Assembly: GCA_025558095.1 (NCBI GenBank)
Contig: JAIVFI010000040.1
Span: forward strand, 248,001-312,000
Length of the DNA: 64,000 nt
Origin: Hyaloraphidium curvatum
Taxonomy: Eukaryota > Monoblepharomycota > Hyaloraphidiomycetes > Hyaloraphidiales > Hyaloraphidiaceae
Reading direction: 5' to 3'
Numbering within the stretch: position 1 is the stretch's first letter; every line of letters begins with the position of its first letter. The position numbers were made by a program, and so were the translations under genes. Below the pieces are notes generated by a model. The model ran no database searches. It worked only from the letters and a program-made list of their open reading frames with translations, and was not told where the DNA came from. Positions 30,122-41,218 of the stretch are shown in pieces.

Positions 30122-30527
30122 TGGAGAGGAGAGGGCGACGAAATAGCGGGATAGACGCGAAACTGCACTTCTTCGTAACAATCACTACAGACCTTTACCT
30201 TGCACGAGACCCATGCATCCCAGGAGATGATCACTCGCTGACGTCCCCAGCCTCCATCGCAGCCGCGGGCCTGTAGGCGCTCACGGCCTTGATGACCAGC
30301 ACGCACACCCCCGTCGTCGCCATCAGCGCGGCATTGACGGCATGCCCCGTTTTGTAAAACGGTCCGTCCGACGCGAGGTACACCTGCCCGCCCCGGACGT
30401 ACTGCCCGCCCCGGACGCTTCGAAAAGCTTTCAAAGGCATGCGATGGTTCAAAGGTTCTTCCCATTACTTTTCGGGCGGGAGGGTGCGTGGTGCGCGCTC
30501 GTGCTACGCAAACCGGCCGCCTCCCCT
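30122..30527. other. Intergenic region holding an MFS transporter relic
   Basis: Gap between the convergent GH16 and ABCG 1 genes. Apart from the minus-strand MFS-like fragment at 30231-30452 nothing else is recognised. Confidence 0.4.
30231..30452 (-). pseudogene. C-terminal remnant of an MFS (anion:cation symporter-like) transporter
   Basis: A minus-strand open frame encodes VYLASDGPFYKTGHAVNAAL, then one hydrophobic helix LMATTGVCVLVIKAV and a short tail. The D-x-P-x-Y-x-x-G-H block just before the last transmembrane helix is typical of the fungal Dal5/Tna1 allantoate-nicotinate permease group of the major facilitator superfamily. No upstream MFS sequence exists: it abuts the end of the ABCG gene. 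The fragment also contains a duplicated 18-bp unit (GTACTGCCCGCCCCGGAC-like, encoding repeated RGGQ), consistent with neutral decay. Confidence 0.45.
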
Positions 30528-32829
30528 TCACCTCCTCCTGTGCATCCGCGCAAAGTAAAGCCCGACGAGCGACCTGCAAACCGAACGCGTCAACCACGGC
30601 GACGCGAGAGATGTGGCAACACTGTACCCACAGCAAAGTCGTGCACGCCAACAACCCCCCCAATGCCGCGTATGCTTGACCCACCGAGGCGCCCTCGAGA
30701 TCAAACAGCGCGCTCAAGTACGAATACGCGGAGTCGTCCCCGTACACGCAGTACTCGGCCACGGCGAGGTCGCCACCGCCGGGTGCCAGGGCGGCAAAGA
30801 TCGCCGAGGAGCCTTCGCGCATGGGGAGGAGGGAAAGGGCGGCGGGGAGGGAAAAGTTGGCCGGGTTGGGGACAAGCCCCGTCGGGAGGGCGTCGGTGAG
30901 GGAGGAGAGGGAAGCCACGACGGAAGCGGGAGTATTGCTTGAACTTGCCAGCTCCGCGCGGGCATTCGAAACGCGTGAGACGAGGGTAGCGCGGTCCCAG
31001 AACGCATTCGCGGCGTCGGGGTTGGCGAACGGAGCACTGAGTGCGTTGAGAGTCCCATTGGCAATCGCCGCGGCCATCCCCTGAATTCCGACCGGTGGGC
31101 ATATGTAGCGACCCACGTACGGCACGGCGGCCAGAAGGTAAATTTGGTGGCCCCATCTTTCGAAGTTCACGTTCCGCACCCAAGAGGCGATTGGGAGGGC
31201 ATAGTAGTAATTCGAGCTCAGCGTCTGGGTTGCGGTGAACACCATGCTGAAGAACATGGTGATTTGAAAAGCCTGGAAGGCGTTAGAGGACCATGCGGCA
31301 GTAGCCTGGACCAGCGAGGTCGCGCAGAGGATGCACAGCAGAATCATGGGGTAGATGGTCCCGTAGAATCCCGGGGTGATGCCAGTCAGGATGAGCGTGA
31401 AGAAGATTCCCAAGGATGCGGTGGCAAGGACCAGTATGCACTCGACGAGGAAGTAGCTAGCCCAGTAGGCGAAGGTGCTGTAGCATCCGACCTCCACTTC
31501 CTGGAGGAAGACCTCCCTGTCGCCAATGAACTGGGGAATGGCGCTTGCGGCGAGGAAGAGGACGAGGTTGAGGTTGATTGAAACGGCTGCAGCCTGGTTG
31601 GTGATGCCAAACAGGTCGTTGCCGCTGTCCCGGTAGAAGACGCCGAAGATCACAGAGATAGCCATGAAGATGATCGTGCGGCCCCACGACGTCGCCGGGT
31701 TCCTCCAGTAGCGGAGTAGGCATCGGTCGCCCAGAAGCCTCAGTTGTCCAAAGAAGCCTTGGCCCGTCGGCGGTGCACGTTCAGAGTTGTCGGTTAGCTC
31801 CGCGAGGCTTTTGTTGAGCTTGGCGATGGTGCCCATCGTAGACGCAGCCAAAGGCGAGGCCCGATAAAGCTCTGCCCAGGTTGCGGGATCGGCCAAGACG
31901 GCATCGAGGAACGCTTCCACGGGGTTGGGCTGCTTCGCGGCGTTGAGGCCGAGAGCTGCAAAGTAGCTCTCCATGGAGCCCGAGGGCCCAAAGTAGCACG
32001 TGCGGCCGCCGCCGAGGAGGAGGCACTGGTCGAACAGGGCAAGGATGCGCGGGCCGGGTTGGTGCACGACACAGATGACGCAGACGCCCTCGGCGCGTGC
32101 GCACTCGAGAACCTGCTCCATCAGCAGCAAAGCCAGGTGTGCGTCCAGGCCAGACGTCGGCTCGTCCAAGATAAGTGTTTTGGGCCGGCCGATGAGCTCG
32201 ATGGCGACCTCGACGCGCTTGCGCTCGCCCGTGGAGACGCCCCTCGCGACCTCGTCGCCCAGCCGCGTGTCCCTTGCCTGCCCAAGGTGCAGCGCGGCAA
32301 TAACCTCATCGACACGGGCCGAGCGCTCCGCGGCGGTGCACGATCGGGGCATCCGGCACGCCGCTGCGAATTCCAGCGTTTCGCGCACGGTCATGGAGGG
32401 TATGCAGGCCATGCGGGCGTCGACGATGCCGAAGTGGGTGCGCAAGGCGCGGGAGGACGGAAGACCGTTGACACGAACGTCGCCGGTCCAGGCGCCGCGG
32501 GCCTTTCGGCCGGCGAGGATATCGATGAGCGTGGTCTTGCCGGCGCCCGACGGCCCGATGACTGCCAGGGCGCGGCCCGGTAGCGCGAACGCGGAGCAGC
32601 CGAGCAGCGCATCGGTCTGCGTGCGCTTTTCGAACCAGCCGCCCGACGACACGCGGCAGGAGAGCGATTCCCAAGTCAGAGTGAAGCCGCGGGGACCTTC
32701 CGGAGGGGCTGCAGGAGGGGCTGCTCGCTCGCTCTTCGCCGCGAGCGGAATGTCCTCCATTACTGCATTAGCGTCGGCATTCCCAATGTCCGCCGACGCC
32801 GTGCTGGCTGCCCGAGTGGAGCCTTCCAT
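30528..32829 (-). CDS. ABCG-type half transporter (ABCG 1)
   Basis: ATP-binding cassette subfamily G (White-type) half transporter, 747 aa, two exons (32829-30632 and 30573-30528). The nucleotide-binding domain is N-terminal: Walker A GPSGAGKTT, signature VSTGERKR, Walker B LILDEPTSGLD, then HQPG switch. Six hydrophobic segments follow (for example WGRTIIFMAISVIFGVFY, FLVECILVLATASLGIFF). Splicing restores the ending ACTTLLSLVGLYFARMHRRR, the expected last helix and basic tail. A long extracellular loop of about 120 residues precedes the last helix. ABCG half transporters dimerise and export lipids, sterols or xenobiotics. It lies head to head with ABCG 2, 212 bp between start codons, suggesting coexpression and possibly heterodimerisation. 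Confidence 0.9.
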
Positions 32830-33041
32830 GGGGAATGACGTCGTGGGGCCAGCGGGGAATGTGGCGAAGCGCGGAACCTTCGATTTCGCCCCCACTCGCA
32901 GCCGACGTCGGTCGCGGGATTCCGCGTTGCTTTGAGCTAGGAGACCATTCCGGAGCTGTGAAGCGCGGGACAGGAGGCACGCCCGCCCCGTGCGGCGGTC
33001 GGGAAGGGAACCTGCCTCTCCGCGGACCTTCGGACGAAATC
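32830..33041. promoter_or_regulatory. Bidirectional promoter region of the two ABCG genes
   Basis: 212 bp between divergent ABCG start codons; this is the only place for both core promoters. No TATA-like element is obvious. Confidence 0.5.
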
Positions 33042-35647
33042 ATGGAAGCCGAACCTGCTCAATCCAAGGCCGCGAAGATGCGGTCGTGGGCCAGCTGGGG
33101 CGACTCGGGCGCTGCTTTGACATTCAGGGACGTGGCGTGCTCCGTCGGGCCCCGCGCAAAGCCGAAGGTGTTGCTCGAGGACGCTGCCGGCTTCTGCGGG
33201 GCAGGACAAGCGCTGGCCATCATCGGCCCCTCGGGCGCCGGCAAGACCACGCTGCTCGACGTCATAGCCCGCAGAAAGACCAGCGGCCGATGGACAGGCG
33301 ACGTGCGGCTCAGCGGCCAGCACCTTTCCGACGCCGCGTTCCTCGCGCATACGGGCTACGTCGGCGCAGGCGACGTGCTCACTGCACACTGCACCTGCAG
33401 GGACGGGCTCTCATTCGTCGCTGTGCTGCGCCTCCCTCGGAACGCGTCCAGCGCGAGTCGCCGCGAATGGGTCGACGGAGTTCTTGCGGCCATGCGCCTC
33501 GAACACCGCGCGGACAGCCGCATCGGCAGCACCCTCGTCCGCGGCATCTCCACGGGCGAGCGCAAGCGCCTGCAGGTCGCCTGCGAACTGCTGCCCTCGG
33601 TCCGTCTGCTCCTCATGGATGAGCCCACTACGGGCCTTGACTCTGCGACGGGCAAGGAGGTCATTTCCTGCGTGCTGGAGGCCGTCCGGCTGCGCAAGCT
33701 GGCCTGCGTCGCGGTCCTCCATCAGGCGTCGGGCTCGATCCTGGAGCAATTTGACCTCATCATGGCCCTGGCCAACGGGCACATGTGCTACTTTGGGCCG
33801 ACCACGGCTGCGCCACGGTACTTTGAGCTTACGGGCACGCCGATCGAGGGGAACCCAGGCGATTGCTACGCTGAAGCCCTAGCCATGCGGTCGTCGACCA
33901 TGATCGAGGCGTGGAAGGGCTCGGAAGCCCGGGCAGCCCTGATGCAGCGCCTCGACGCGCTTCACTCCGAAAACCCCGCCGCGGAAAGCGACGGCCCGCT
34001 CGAGGTGCCGAAAGGCCTCGTATCCTGGGGCTGTGGTGGCGCGGGCCCGCCAGCCCTGTGGCCCACGCAGTTTTGGCGCATCTTCCGGCGCGAGTTTGGC
34101 GCGACCGTGCGCGACCGCTCCCTGGGCCTCTTCCTCATCCTAACGGCCCTCATCGGTGGGCTGTTTATTGGGTTGATGTTCTACGGGTCATCGAGGACTG
34201 ATTACCGTAGGTGTCTGCTTCGCATGATCAACTGACATCGCTAAGCTCCCTTGAACTGCTCTTCAAGGCGGCACCAGCGCCCGCATCGCTGCATCAACAA
34301 TGATCGTGGCAATCCTTGCTTTGTTGTCCTTCTCCTTTGCCTCCCACGTGATCGAGCAGCGCAAGCAGTACTATCATGAGCTAGCAGCAGGCTGCTACGT
34401 TCGCAGTGCGTACCTCGCTGCCGTTTTTGCGAACTGGCTAGCATGGCAGTGCCTTGTCGTGGTGCGTTTCCCGTTCGCGACCGCACGCTTCGATTCTGAC
34501 GATTCGGCCAGGCAATTTTCATGGTCATTGCACTCGGCATGGCTGGCTGGAACCCGGCAAATTTGGGCCGCTACATCGGCTACGGGCTTTCGGCGTCATT
34601 CCCCGCCGCGGTTGGTTCCCCTTGCGCACGTGCACGGTGCCAAAACTGAACATGACACATGCAACCCAGGCCCTTGCACTGCTGATCACCAACGTTTCCC
34701 CCACCACGACCTTTGCCAGTGCTGTGCTTACCCTAGTGGCCTTTACTGTTTGGATGCTCGGGTGAGTGGCTCGCCGCCCTCATTCTTTTGTCTGAAGCTG
34801 AACGTGCGCCGTGGCAGGGGCCGTCATCCAACCAACTCGACACTGTACACTATGCACCCGTCTGTCAAGGTGTTCTGGCAGTGGTTCAGCTACGTCAGGC
34901 TGTGGTATATCCCCGCGGTTCGGGAGGAGTGTGCCGACATGAAGTTCACGTGCCAGCCACAGGACATGCTGCAGTTGCCCATCGGGAAGATGTCGGGGCA
35001 GGGCTCCAACAGAACGGCGGCGGCACGGCTTCAGGCAGCGGCGCGGGGAAACGTGACCCTGCTGCGTATTCTGAACGCCTTCCCCGGGGTGGAGGAGGCG
35101 CACGCGGCGGCGACAGATTTACTGGCGCTGAGCGAGCGGGTGCGGGACTTTGAGGCCGCCGCGGCGGCAGTGCAGGGCGGCGGCGTGCCCGATGCCGCTG
35201 AAGCGGCTTCCACGCTCGCGCAGGCCGCCTCGATCGCCCGCTCCGCCTTCGCTTCCGCAGTCAATGCTACCGGGGAAGCCGCCATCTCCGCAGCGCTCGG
35301 CGCGGCCTTTGCAGCGCACGGTCTGCTTGCCTTTGCCTCGTCGGTGGCGCCCGGCGTCGGAACCGTGCCTCATTGCAGGTTGACCACCGGAGACGAGTTT
35401 CTTGCCATCCAGGCTGGATTCGACTGGATCCACTGGGACGATCATGGAATCATTGTTGGGCACGGCGTGGACCATCCCAACGTCACCCCCACGGGGTTCT
35501 ACATCGCAGGCGAGCCTTTTCTCTCGAGGACGTCGAGTCGATCGCGTGCTGATCCCCGTGCGACCCGCAGTTGCCTTCATCACGGGCATCGGGTGGCTTT
35601 TCATGGCGTACATCGCGCTGTGGTTCTGCAACTTCAGGTCCAACTGA
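33042..35647 (+). CDS. ABCG-type half transporter (ABCG 2)
   Basis: Six exons (33042-34206, 34268-34461, 34512-34610, 34670-34761, 34818-35454, 35510-35647) give 774 aa. The nucleotide-binding domain shows Walker A GPSGAGKTT, signature ISTGERKR, Walker B LLLMDEPTTGLD and HQASG in place of the usual HQP. Membrane helices include LGLFLILTALIGGLFIGLMF, MIVAILALLSFSFASHVIEQ, AIFMVIALGMAGWN, FASAVLTLVAFTVWMLGG and a final FITGIGWLFMAYIALWF. A large extracellular loop (about 34940-35390) contains an alanine-rich helical insert. The position of the last intron is the least certain but keeps phase. Compared with the single-intron partner ABCG 1, this gene has five introns, so the pair is not a recent inverted duplication. 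Confidence 0.85.
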
Positions 35648-36072
35648 AGGTGCGAGGCGCATGTGAGGGGAACTGGATCCGACGTCGCGGCAGAGGCGCT
35701 GGCCGGGGCCGGGTGGAAGCGGCGGGGCGAGGCGGGCCTGCGGGGCGGGTTGTCGGCGGAGCTGGTGGAGGCGATCGCCATGGATCGCTTGGAACTGCTG
35801 TGTGTGCTTTAATTTATGAATTTGACGTCTTGATGTGGAGGCCTGCGCGAGCCCGTGATGATCGATGGAGGTCGTGTCGACGTCAGAAACAAAAGCCATG
35901 AACGGACCTGCGTTGCCCGCACCCGCGCCGGTTCAGACCGGCGTCGGACTCAACCCGCTCAGCAGCGCCCGGATCATCAGCATGCGCGGGCCGGGCGTGG
36001 AGTTTGTGCGTCCTTCCCAGCGGCGGCCGCTTAATCGACGCGTCACCCACGCTCCCGCTCCCCAGCCCATCT
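35648..36072. other. Gene-free stretch upstream of the MYND-finger gene
   Basis: An open frame from 35899 (MNGPALPAPAPVQ) overlaps the start of the next gene in another frame and lacks similarity to anything I know, so I do not call it. The stretch presumably holds the ABCG 2 terminator and the promoter of the MYND gene. Confidence 0.35.
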
Positions 36073-37428
36073 ATGACGAACGCGGCAAAATTCGACCTCA
36101 CCGGGGACCCTGAAGAGCCGGACGCCCTTGCGCTCGGCCTGGTACGCGCTTCTGCCTCCGTCGCTGGGGGCTTGTGGTGACGTGGACGCTCCCGCAGCAG
36201 GAAACGACGTACACCCGCGAGGTCTCGATCAAGGACACGTGGTCGACGCCTTCCTTCGTGCGGTTTCTTCGCCACTGGATCGTCGAGGAGGACGCGTCGC
36301 TCGGGTTCTGGGAGGGGCTCGGGGCGTTCAACGAGGTGACGCCCCTCCAGGTGCTCCAGAACCTCTCGCAGAAGCTGCGGCTCCACGCCGAGTACGCGCG
36401 CATCGCGGCGGATCGGGGGCTCTGCGACCTACTCGCCGACGTGCTGGATCGGTTCCGCCGCTGGATCGATCTGCCCGCGGGAAGCCGCGACGAGGGCCAC
36501 GAGCGAGCGATGCGGGTGACCACCCTTTCGAATCCGCGGTCATTGTCTGATCGTTGCGTTTGCAGGCCAGAGGAAGCTCTCTCCGTTGCGTTCGAGCTGT
36601 GTCGGTACCCCGACGGCGCGGCCGCCGTGGTCGACTCGCGCCTCTTCACCTCGGTCCTCGGTTTCCCCATCGAGCGCGTCGCATCCGCCGCTTCCAAATC
36701 TCCCACGGTGCCGCCGCAGCTCTCGCACAAGTGGGAGTTCCTGCAGGTCTGGATCGATCTCCTGGCACGCTGCATCTGGGCGCTCCGGGACCGGCCCGAC
36801 GATCTGTTGTTCGCCGCCCCCGCGATCCTCAAGAGGCTCGAGGTCGCTGCCGCCCGAGACGTGGATCGGAGCTTCCAAAGCGCACCGAGCGACAAGCACT
36901 TCAACATTCGTGCGGGTTTCGAGGACCTACGGCGGCTGGCTCGCTTGATCTGCGACGAGGGCGAGTTCCCCGAGGCGCCGTGGAAATCCTTCTTCTACAT
37001 GGTCGGTCCGGCGGATACCTGATGGAAGTGCGCTTACCGGCCCCGCCGATAGTTTTGCAGGAGAGGGGATGGTACCCGTCGCGGGACGAGCTCAAGGACC
37101 GGGTGGATCCCAAGCTGCACGAGCTGGGCGAGAAGCTCAGGAAGCAGAACCTGGAGGACGGCCGCGGGCGGGATCCCAAGTCCGAGGTCATGTACTTCTG
37201 CTACGCCTGCGGCCATCAGAAGCACGGGCACAAGCGCTGCGGCCGGTGCAAGACGTACATGTGGGTGTTCGTGCGGTCGTCTTCGCCGCACTCAATCCAA
37301 TAAAATAAAACAGCTACTGCTCGGCCGAATGCCAGAAGTCGGACTGGGCCGAGCACTCACGGGACTGCGTGCCGATGGATTTCTCGGTGAACCCGGTCAA
37401 AAACCTCGGGATGTTCGGGCGTGGGTGA
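36073..37428 (+). CDS. MYND zinc-finger protein
   Basis: Four exons (36073-36141, 36198-37001, 37061-37260, 37314-37428) give 395 aa. The C-terminus is a perfect MYND finger created by the last splice: C-x2-C-x9-C-x2-C-x5-C-x3-C-x7-H-x3-C, from CYACGHQKHGHKRC through YCSAECQKSDWAEHSRDC. MYND domains bind Pro-rich peptides or partner with SET and other domains. The central 270 residues are helical with no family I recognise (VSIKDTWSTPSFVRFLRHWI, PPQLSHKWEFLQVWIDLLA). A segment near 36512-36565 reads MRVTTLSNPRSL and could be an unspliced in-frame intron, but no clean GT donor in the right phase exists. Such MYND proteins are numerous in chytrid and basidiomycete genomes. Confidence 0.75.
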
Positions 37429-37642
37429 TTGTCGAAGCGAAAACGAGAAGTAGCTGTTCCAGATCGGAGGGAATGCTTCCGTATATTCCAAAAGACGTAC
37501 GATCGACTGCTTTTCATCGTTCTACGGGTGCCAAGGGTCCGATCGGCGGGCGGCGGAACCGCAATCGGTTTTCAGCCGGCCGGCCGGGTCCAGCCTCTGC
37601 GGCGGCCGTTGCCGCCGACCGCAATACCCCGAGCCACCGACG

Positions 37643-39752
37643 ATGACGACCGGCGAGCCCTGGCAGCCCGCGGCAATGCCCGCCTGTGTGATATGTCAAG
37701 GCATCAAAAAACCGTGCCGGCGTGACCCGGGGTCGGCGGCGTGCCGGCGGTGCCTCCGCCTTTCGCACCGCTGCGAACTGCCCGAGCCGGGCCGCAGCCG
37801 TCGCGAGCGGGAGCGCGAGCGCCGGGCGGCGCGGGCGCTGAGCGGTTTGGGGGGCGCAATTGCGGTGGCGCCGTCGCGGACACCCTCGGGCGAGTCGTGG
37901 TCGGGGGCCGACGCCGGCGCCGCTTCCCGGGGTCCGCGGTCGGCCGGATCGTCGGCCTCGTCGCGCTCCGAGTCGCCCGGATATTTGCCGCTTCAAAATT
38001 GGCAAGTTTCTCAGCACCATGTCGGGGTGCGCTGGGAGCCGGTGCCGCTGCCGCTGGCCGACGGCGGCGGTTTGCCGGTGCTCCCCCCAGGCTTGGACCC
38101 CGCGGCGCTGGTGCTCCCCGCCGTCGCCCAGTTCTGGGAATCGTTCCACCCGATCATGCCGCTGCTGCACAGGCCCTCGCTCGAGGCCTCGTTTACCTCG
38201 CCGCCGGACCCGCTCGGTGCGTTCCCGGCCGCCGGGGGCCGGCCGGCCGCCCTGCTCTACGCGGTCGCGGCCACGGGCGCCAGGGACCTCGAGGGCCACG
38301 GCCTGATCGAGCGCGATCGCTGGCGTCTCGCCGCTCACTACGTTTCCCGATCCGTGGAGTTGCTGGCCGCCGGGTACCTGCGGCGCGACGAGGGGCAGCG
38401 GCCCATTTCGGACCTCGAGGCGCTGATGGCCGTGGGCCTGATGCTCCCAGTGCTCGTCGCCGCGGCACCCATGACGCGCTGGTTCCCGCTGCTCCGGGCA
38501 GCGCTGGCGGTTTCGCGCCGGCTGGCGAACGAGACCCGCACCTCGGTCGAGAAACCGGACGCGGGCTGGGGAGCCTGGGCGGCGCGGGAGATGGTGACCC
38601 GCATGCGCATCTCGTTGGCGGCGCTCGACGTGGGCATCGCATCCATGGCAGGGACCGATCCTATCGACACTTCGTTGTTTTCCGCGCACCGGATGGCACT
38701 CCCCCTGCACGAATCCTATTTCGACCACCCGGATCCCGCGGTCGGGGCGGATGCCGCGCGATCTCCCGACCCTGCCTCGAACCCGTCCCACTCCGGCCCG
38801 CCCTTCGCGGACTTTGGCCAGCCGGACGCCATGCGCGGCGCCCAGCTCGTCCGCGCGCTCGTGACCCCCGCGCTCACGGGCCGGGCATCCGTGCTCGCGC
38901 TCAACCTCCTGGCGACCTTCATGCGCCACCTGTGCCTGCAGATCCACCGCCACGCGCTCGACAGCAACCTCGCCGCCGGCGACGTCATGCGGACCGCGCC
39001 CGACGCCCGGACCCCCGCGGCCCGGATCCTCGCCGCGCGCCTGTCCCTCTTCTCCCGCCTCGCCGCCGAGATCCCCCGCTCCATGCCCCGGGACCTCGCC
39101 CCCTTTGCCGACGGCGACCCGCTGCCCCTCCTCCGCTCCCCGGCCTTTGCCCACCCCGGCGCCGCCTCGGCCGCCCTCGCCGCCCTCGTCGCCTCGCTGG
39201 CCACCGCCGCCGACCCCTTCCTCCCCCCGACCTTCCGCCCCTCCCCCCTGGACCCGCGCGACCTCCCCGCCGCGCTCGCCTCCCTCCGCCCCGCCGCCGC
39301 CCCCCTCCGCGCTATGGTGGCCTGGGATCCCAAAGGGCGGTGGGCGCACTACTCGCTCCTCTCGGTGCTGCACCGGCTCGGCACGGTGCTGGTCGCGTGC
39401 ACCGGGCTCGGGGGGGGCGCGGAGGCGGGGTGGATGCTGGACGCGGTGGCGGGGGCGCTGGACGCCGTGGGGGACCGGTACGGGCCGCACTGTGGGTTCC
39501 TTTTGCGTGCGCGGCCACCGTCGTCCAGGCACGGAACTGACACGGTCCCCCGGATGCGTTGCAGCGAGGCTGATCGCCGGCGCCTTCCGCGCGCACGCGT
39601 CCGCACGGGGCCTGCTGGCGCCGCCGCCGCTGCCGTCCGCGGGCGCCGAGGCCGCGGTGCGGGCCAAGGAGGCGGACGTGCCGGAGGGCGCGGTGGCGGT
39701 GGAGCCGGAGGAGGCGCCGCGGGCGCGGTGGTTCGCGGTGGAGGCCGCCTGA
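37643..39752 (+). CDS. Zn2Cys6 fungal-type transcription factor
   Basis: Two exons (37643-39491, 39565-39752) give 678 aa. The N-terminus carries a binuclear cluster with exact fungal spacing C-x2-C-x6-C-x8-C-x2-C-x6-C, from CVICQGIKKPC to CLRLSHRCE, followed by a basic linker (GRSRRERERERR). The middle fits the fungal-specific transcription factor domain, starting AVAQFWESFHPIMPLLHRPS, with helical Ala/Leu-rich sequence to the end. Start could also be the second Met (37676). These factors bind CGG-type DNA sites and commonly regulate adjacent metabolic or transport genes; the nearest candidates are the ABCG pair and the sulfotransferase/GH172 trio. The family is the best evidence that the host is a fungus. 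Confidence 0.88.
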
Positions 39753-39848
39753 GGCGTTGCGGCGTGCGGCTTTCGGGATGCACTGGACGGTCGATGCTCG
39801 AATCTGATGCCCTTTTCGATCTTGACGTGAACCCTCCGCGCGCTGCGG

Positions 39849-41057
39849 TCAGGCCAAGCACGCTGCGGCGACCTGGGCCGAAGCCTCGGCGAGCACCCCC
39901 GCGAACCTCCCCGGCTCCCTCCCCACCGCCTCCCTGTCCACCTCGCAGTACACTGCCCCAGCGCCGTCCTCCGGCTCCGGCAGCCGGATCTCCCCGCCCT
40001 GTTTGCCGAAGCAGACCAGCTCCAGGCGGTCCCCGATCTCGGAGCGCAGCCACCGCAGCGCATCCAGGTCCTCGGCGTCCGCGGCATCCGCCTCGGAGGC
40101 GAAGGAGCGGCACGCCACGGGCAGCCGGCCGCGGAGCAGCGCGGGGGCCATGGCTGCAGCGCAGTGCCGTGCCGGGCGGGCGGTCCAGAGCCGCGCGGCC
40201 GGTCCCCCGGGGCCCGCGCTCCCGGTGAGGTTGCCCAGCATGGCCCACTCGAGGAATGAGGCGTACGTGGCGTTGGAACCCAGCACCGAGACGTTGCTCC
40301 GGTTTGCGCGCGCCGGTGCGGCCGTGGCGTTTGCCATCCACGCCGGGGCGCGGGAGCCCAGCGCGGCGGCCAGCGCGGCGGGGACCGGGTCCTCGTGCAG
40401 AGCGGCGCAGCCCTCCAGCGAGGCCACGACGAAGCGCGCGTCGGGGAAGGCGGCGAGCCAGTTTTGCAGGATGGCGGCGTAGGGCACCGCGCGGCCCGAG
40501 GCCACGAAGGGGAGGAAGGCGGGGCCGCCAAAGTCGGTGCGGTGGAAAGAGAGCTGCGCGTACAGCGACGGCACGCGGGCTGCGAAGCGGCGGTGCACGG
40601 CGACCACCGCGATCTCGGCGTGCTCTGCCGACGCTGCCAGGGGTTTTAAGTGGATTGCCGCGCACGCGTCGAACTCCTCGCTCGAGACGACCAGCGAGGC
40701 GTTGCCGCGCACTCCAGACACTTCCGCGAGCAGCCCAGCGAGCACGCCGCCGTCGCCGTTGGCGTGGCCGCGCAGGGCAAACGCCGCCGGCGCGACGGAC
40801 TTGCCGCACTCCTCGCCGGCCGCGGGGGCAAACACGCCGACGCCGTCCGCCGCCAGCCCGTCCCGCCACGCGCACAGCGTATCCTGCAGCGTCGTGCTGC
40901 CCGTCTTGTGCGGCCCGACGTGGACCACGACGAGCGGGCGGCCCTCGCCTCCCGGTTCCCCGTCCCTCCAAGGCGGCACACGCCGCAGCGCCGCCGCAAG
41001 CAGCACCAGCGTGGCCAGCAGGCCGGCACGCAAGGAGCCCACCGTCCGCGGCTGCAT
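39849..41057 (-). CDS. Type II membrane sulfotransferase-like protein 1
   Basis: 402-aa single-exon protein. A short cytoplasmic start (MQPRTVGS) precedes one hydrophobic segment (RAGLLATLVLLAAAL), the signal-anchor layout of Golgi glycosyl- and sulfotransferases. The 5'-phosphosulfate-binding loop HVGPHKTGSTTLQ begins near residue 46, and SLVVSSEEF resembles the 3'-phosphate strand-helix. Several N-glycosylation sequons are present (NAT, NRS, NVS, NAT, NLT). It probably transfers sulfate from PAPS to a glycan in the secretory pathway; the acceptor is unknown. It is followed 161 bp upstream on the same strand by a second sulfotransferase. Confidence 0.75.
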   Translation of the reverse strand: MQPRTVGSLRAGLLATLVLLAAALRRVPPWRDGEPGGEGRPLVVVHVGPHKTGSTTLQDTLCAWRDGLAADGVGVFAPAAGEECGKSVAPAAFALRGHANGDGGVLAGLLAEVSGVRGNASLVVSSEEFDACAAIHLKPLAASAEHAEIAVVAVHRRFAARVPSLYAQLSFHRTDFGGPAFLPFVASGRAVPYAAILQNWLAAFPDARFVVASLEGCAALHEDPVPAALAAALGSRAPAWMANATAAPARANRSNVSVLGSNATYASFLEWAMLGNLTGSAGPGGPAARLWTARPARHCAAAMAPALLRGRLPVACRSFASEADAADAEDLDALRWLRSEIGDRLELVCFGKQGGEIRLPEPEDGAGAVYCEVDREAVGREPGRFAGVLAEASAQVAAACLA

Positions 41058-41218
41058 GGAGAGAGAGCAGTGTTCAAGCAGGTGATCAAACACGGGATTG
41101 CATCCGTTTATTGTTCGGCGCCGACCATCCCCAGGATCGATCGAGCCCCACGACCGGCACACAAGCCGCACCTCGATGTCGATTCTCATTACACGGAAGC
41201 CTGCCGGGCGCCTACCGA

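Noticed and set aside
35899-36113. Small frame MNGPALPAPAPVQTG before the MYND gene
   Set aside because: Overlaps the modelled first exon in another frame and has no recognisable motif; it might at most be an upstream ORF.
37514-40531. Minus-strand frame of about 1000 codons
   Set aside because: Antisense shadow of the Zn2Cys6 regulator and the end of sulfotransferase 1; its composition is Pro/Arg-rich with no domain, as expected in GC-rich DNA.
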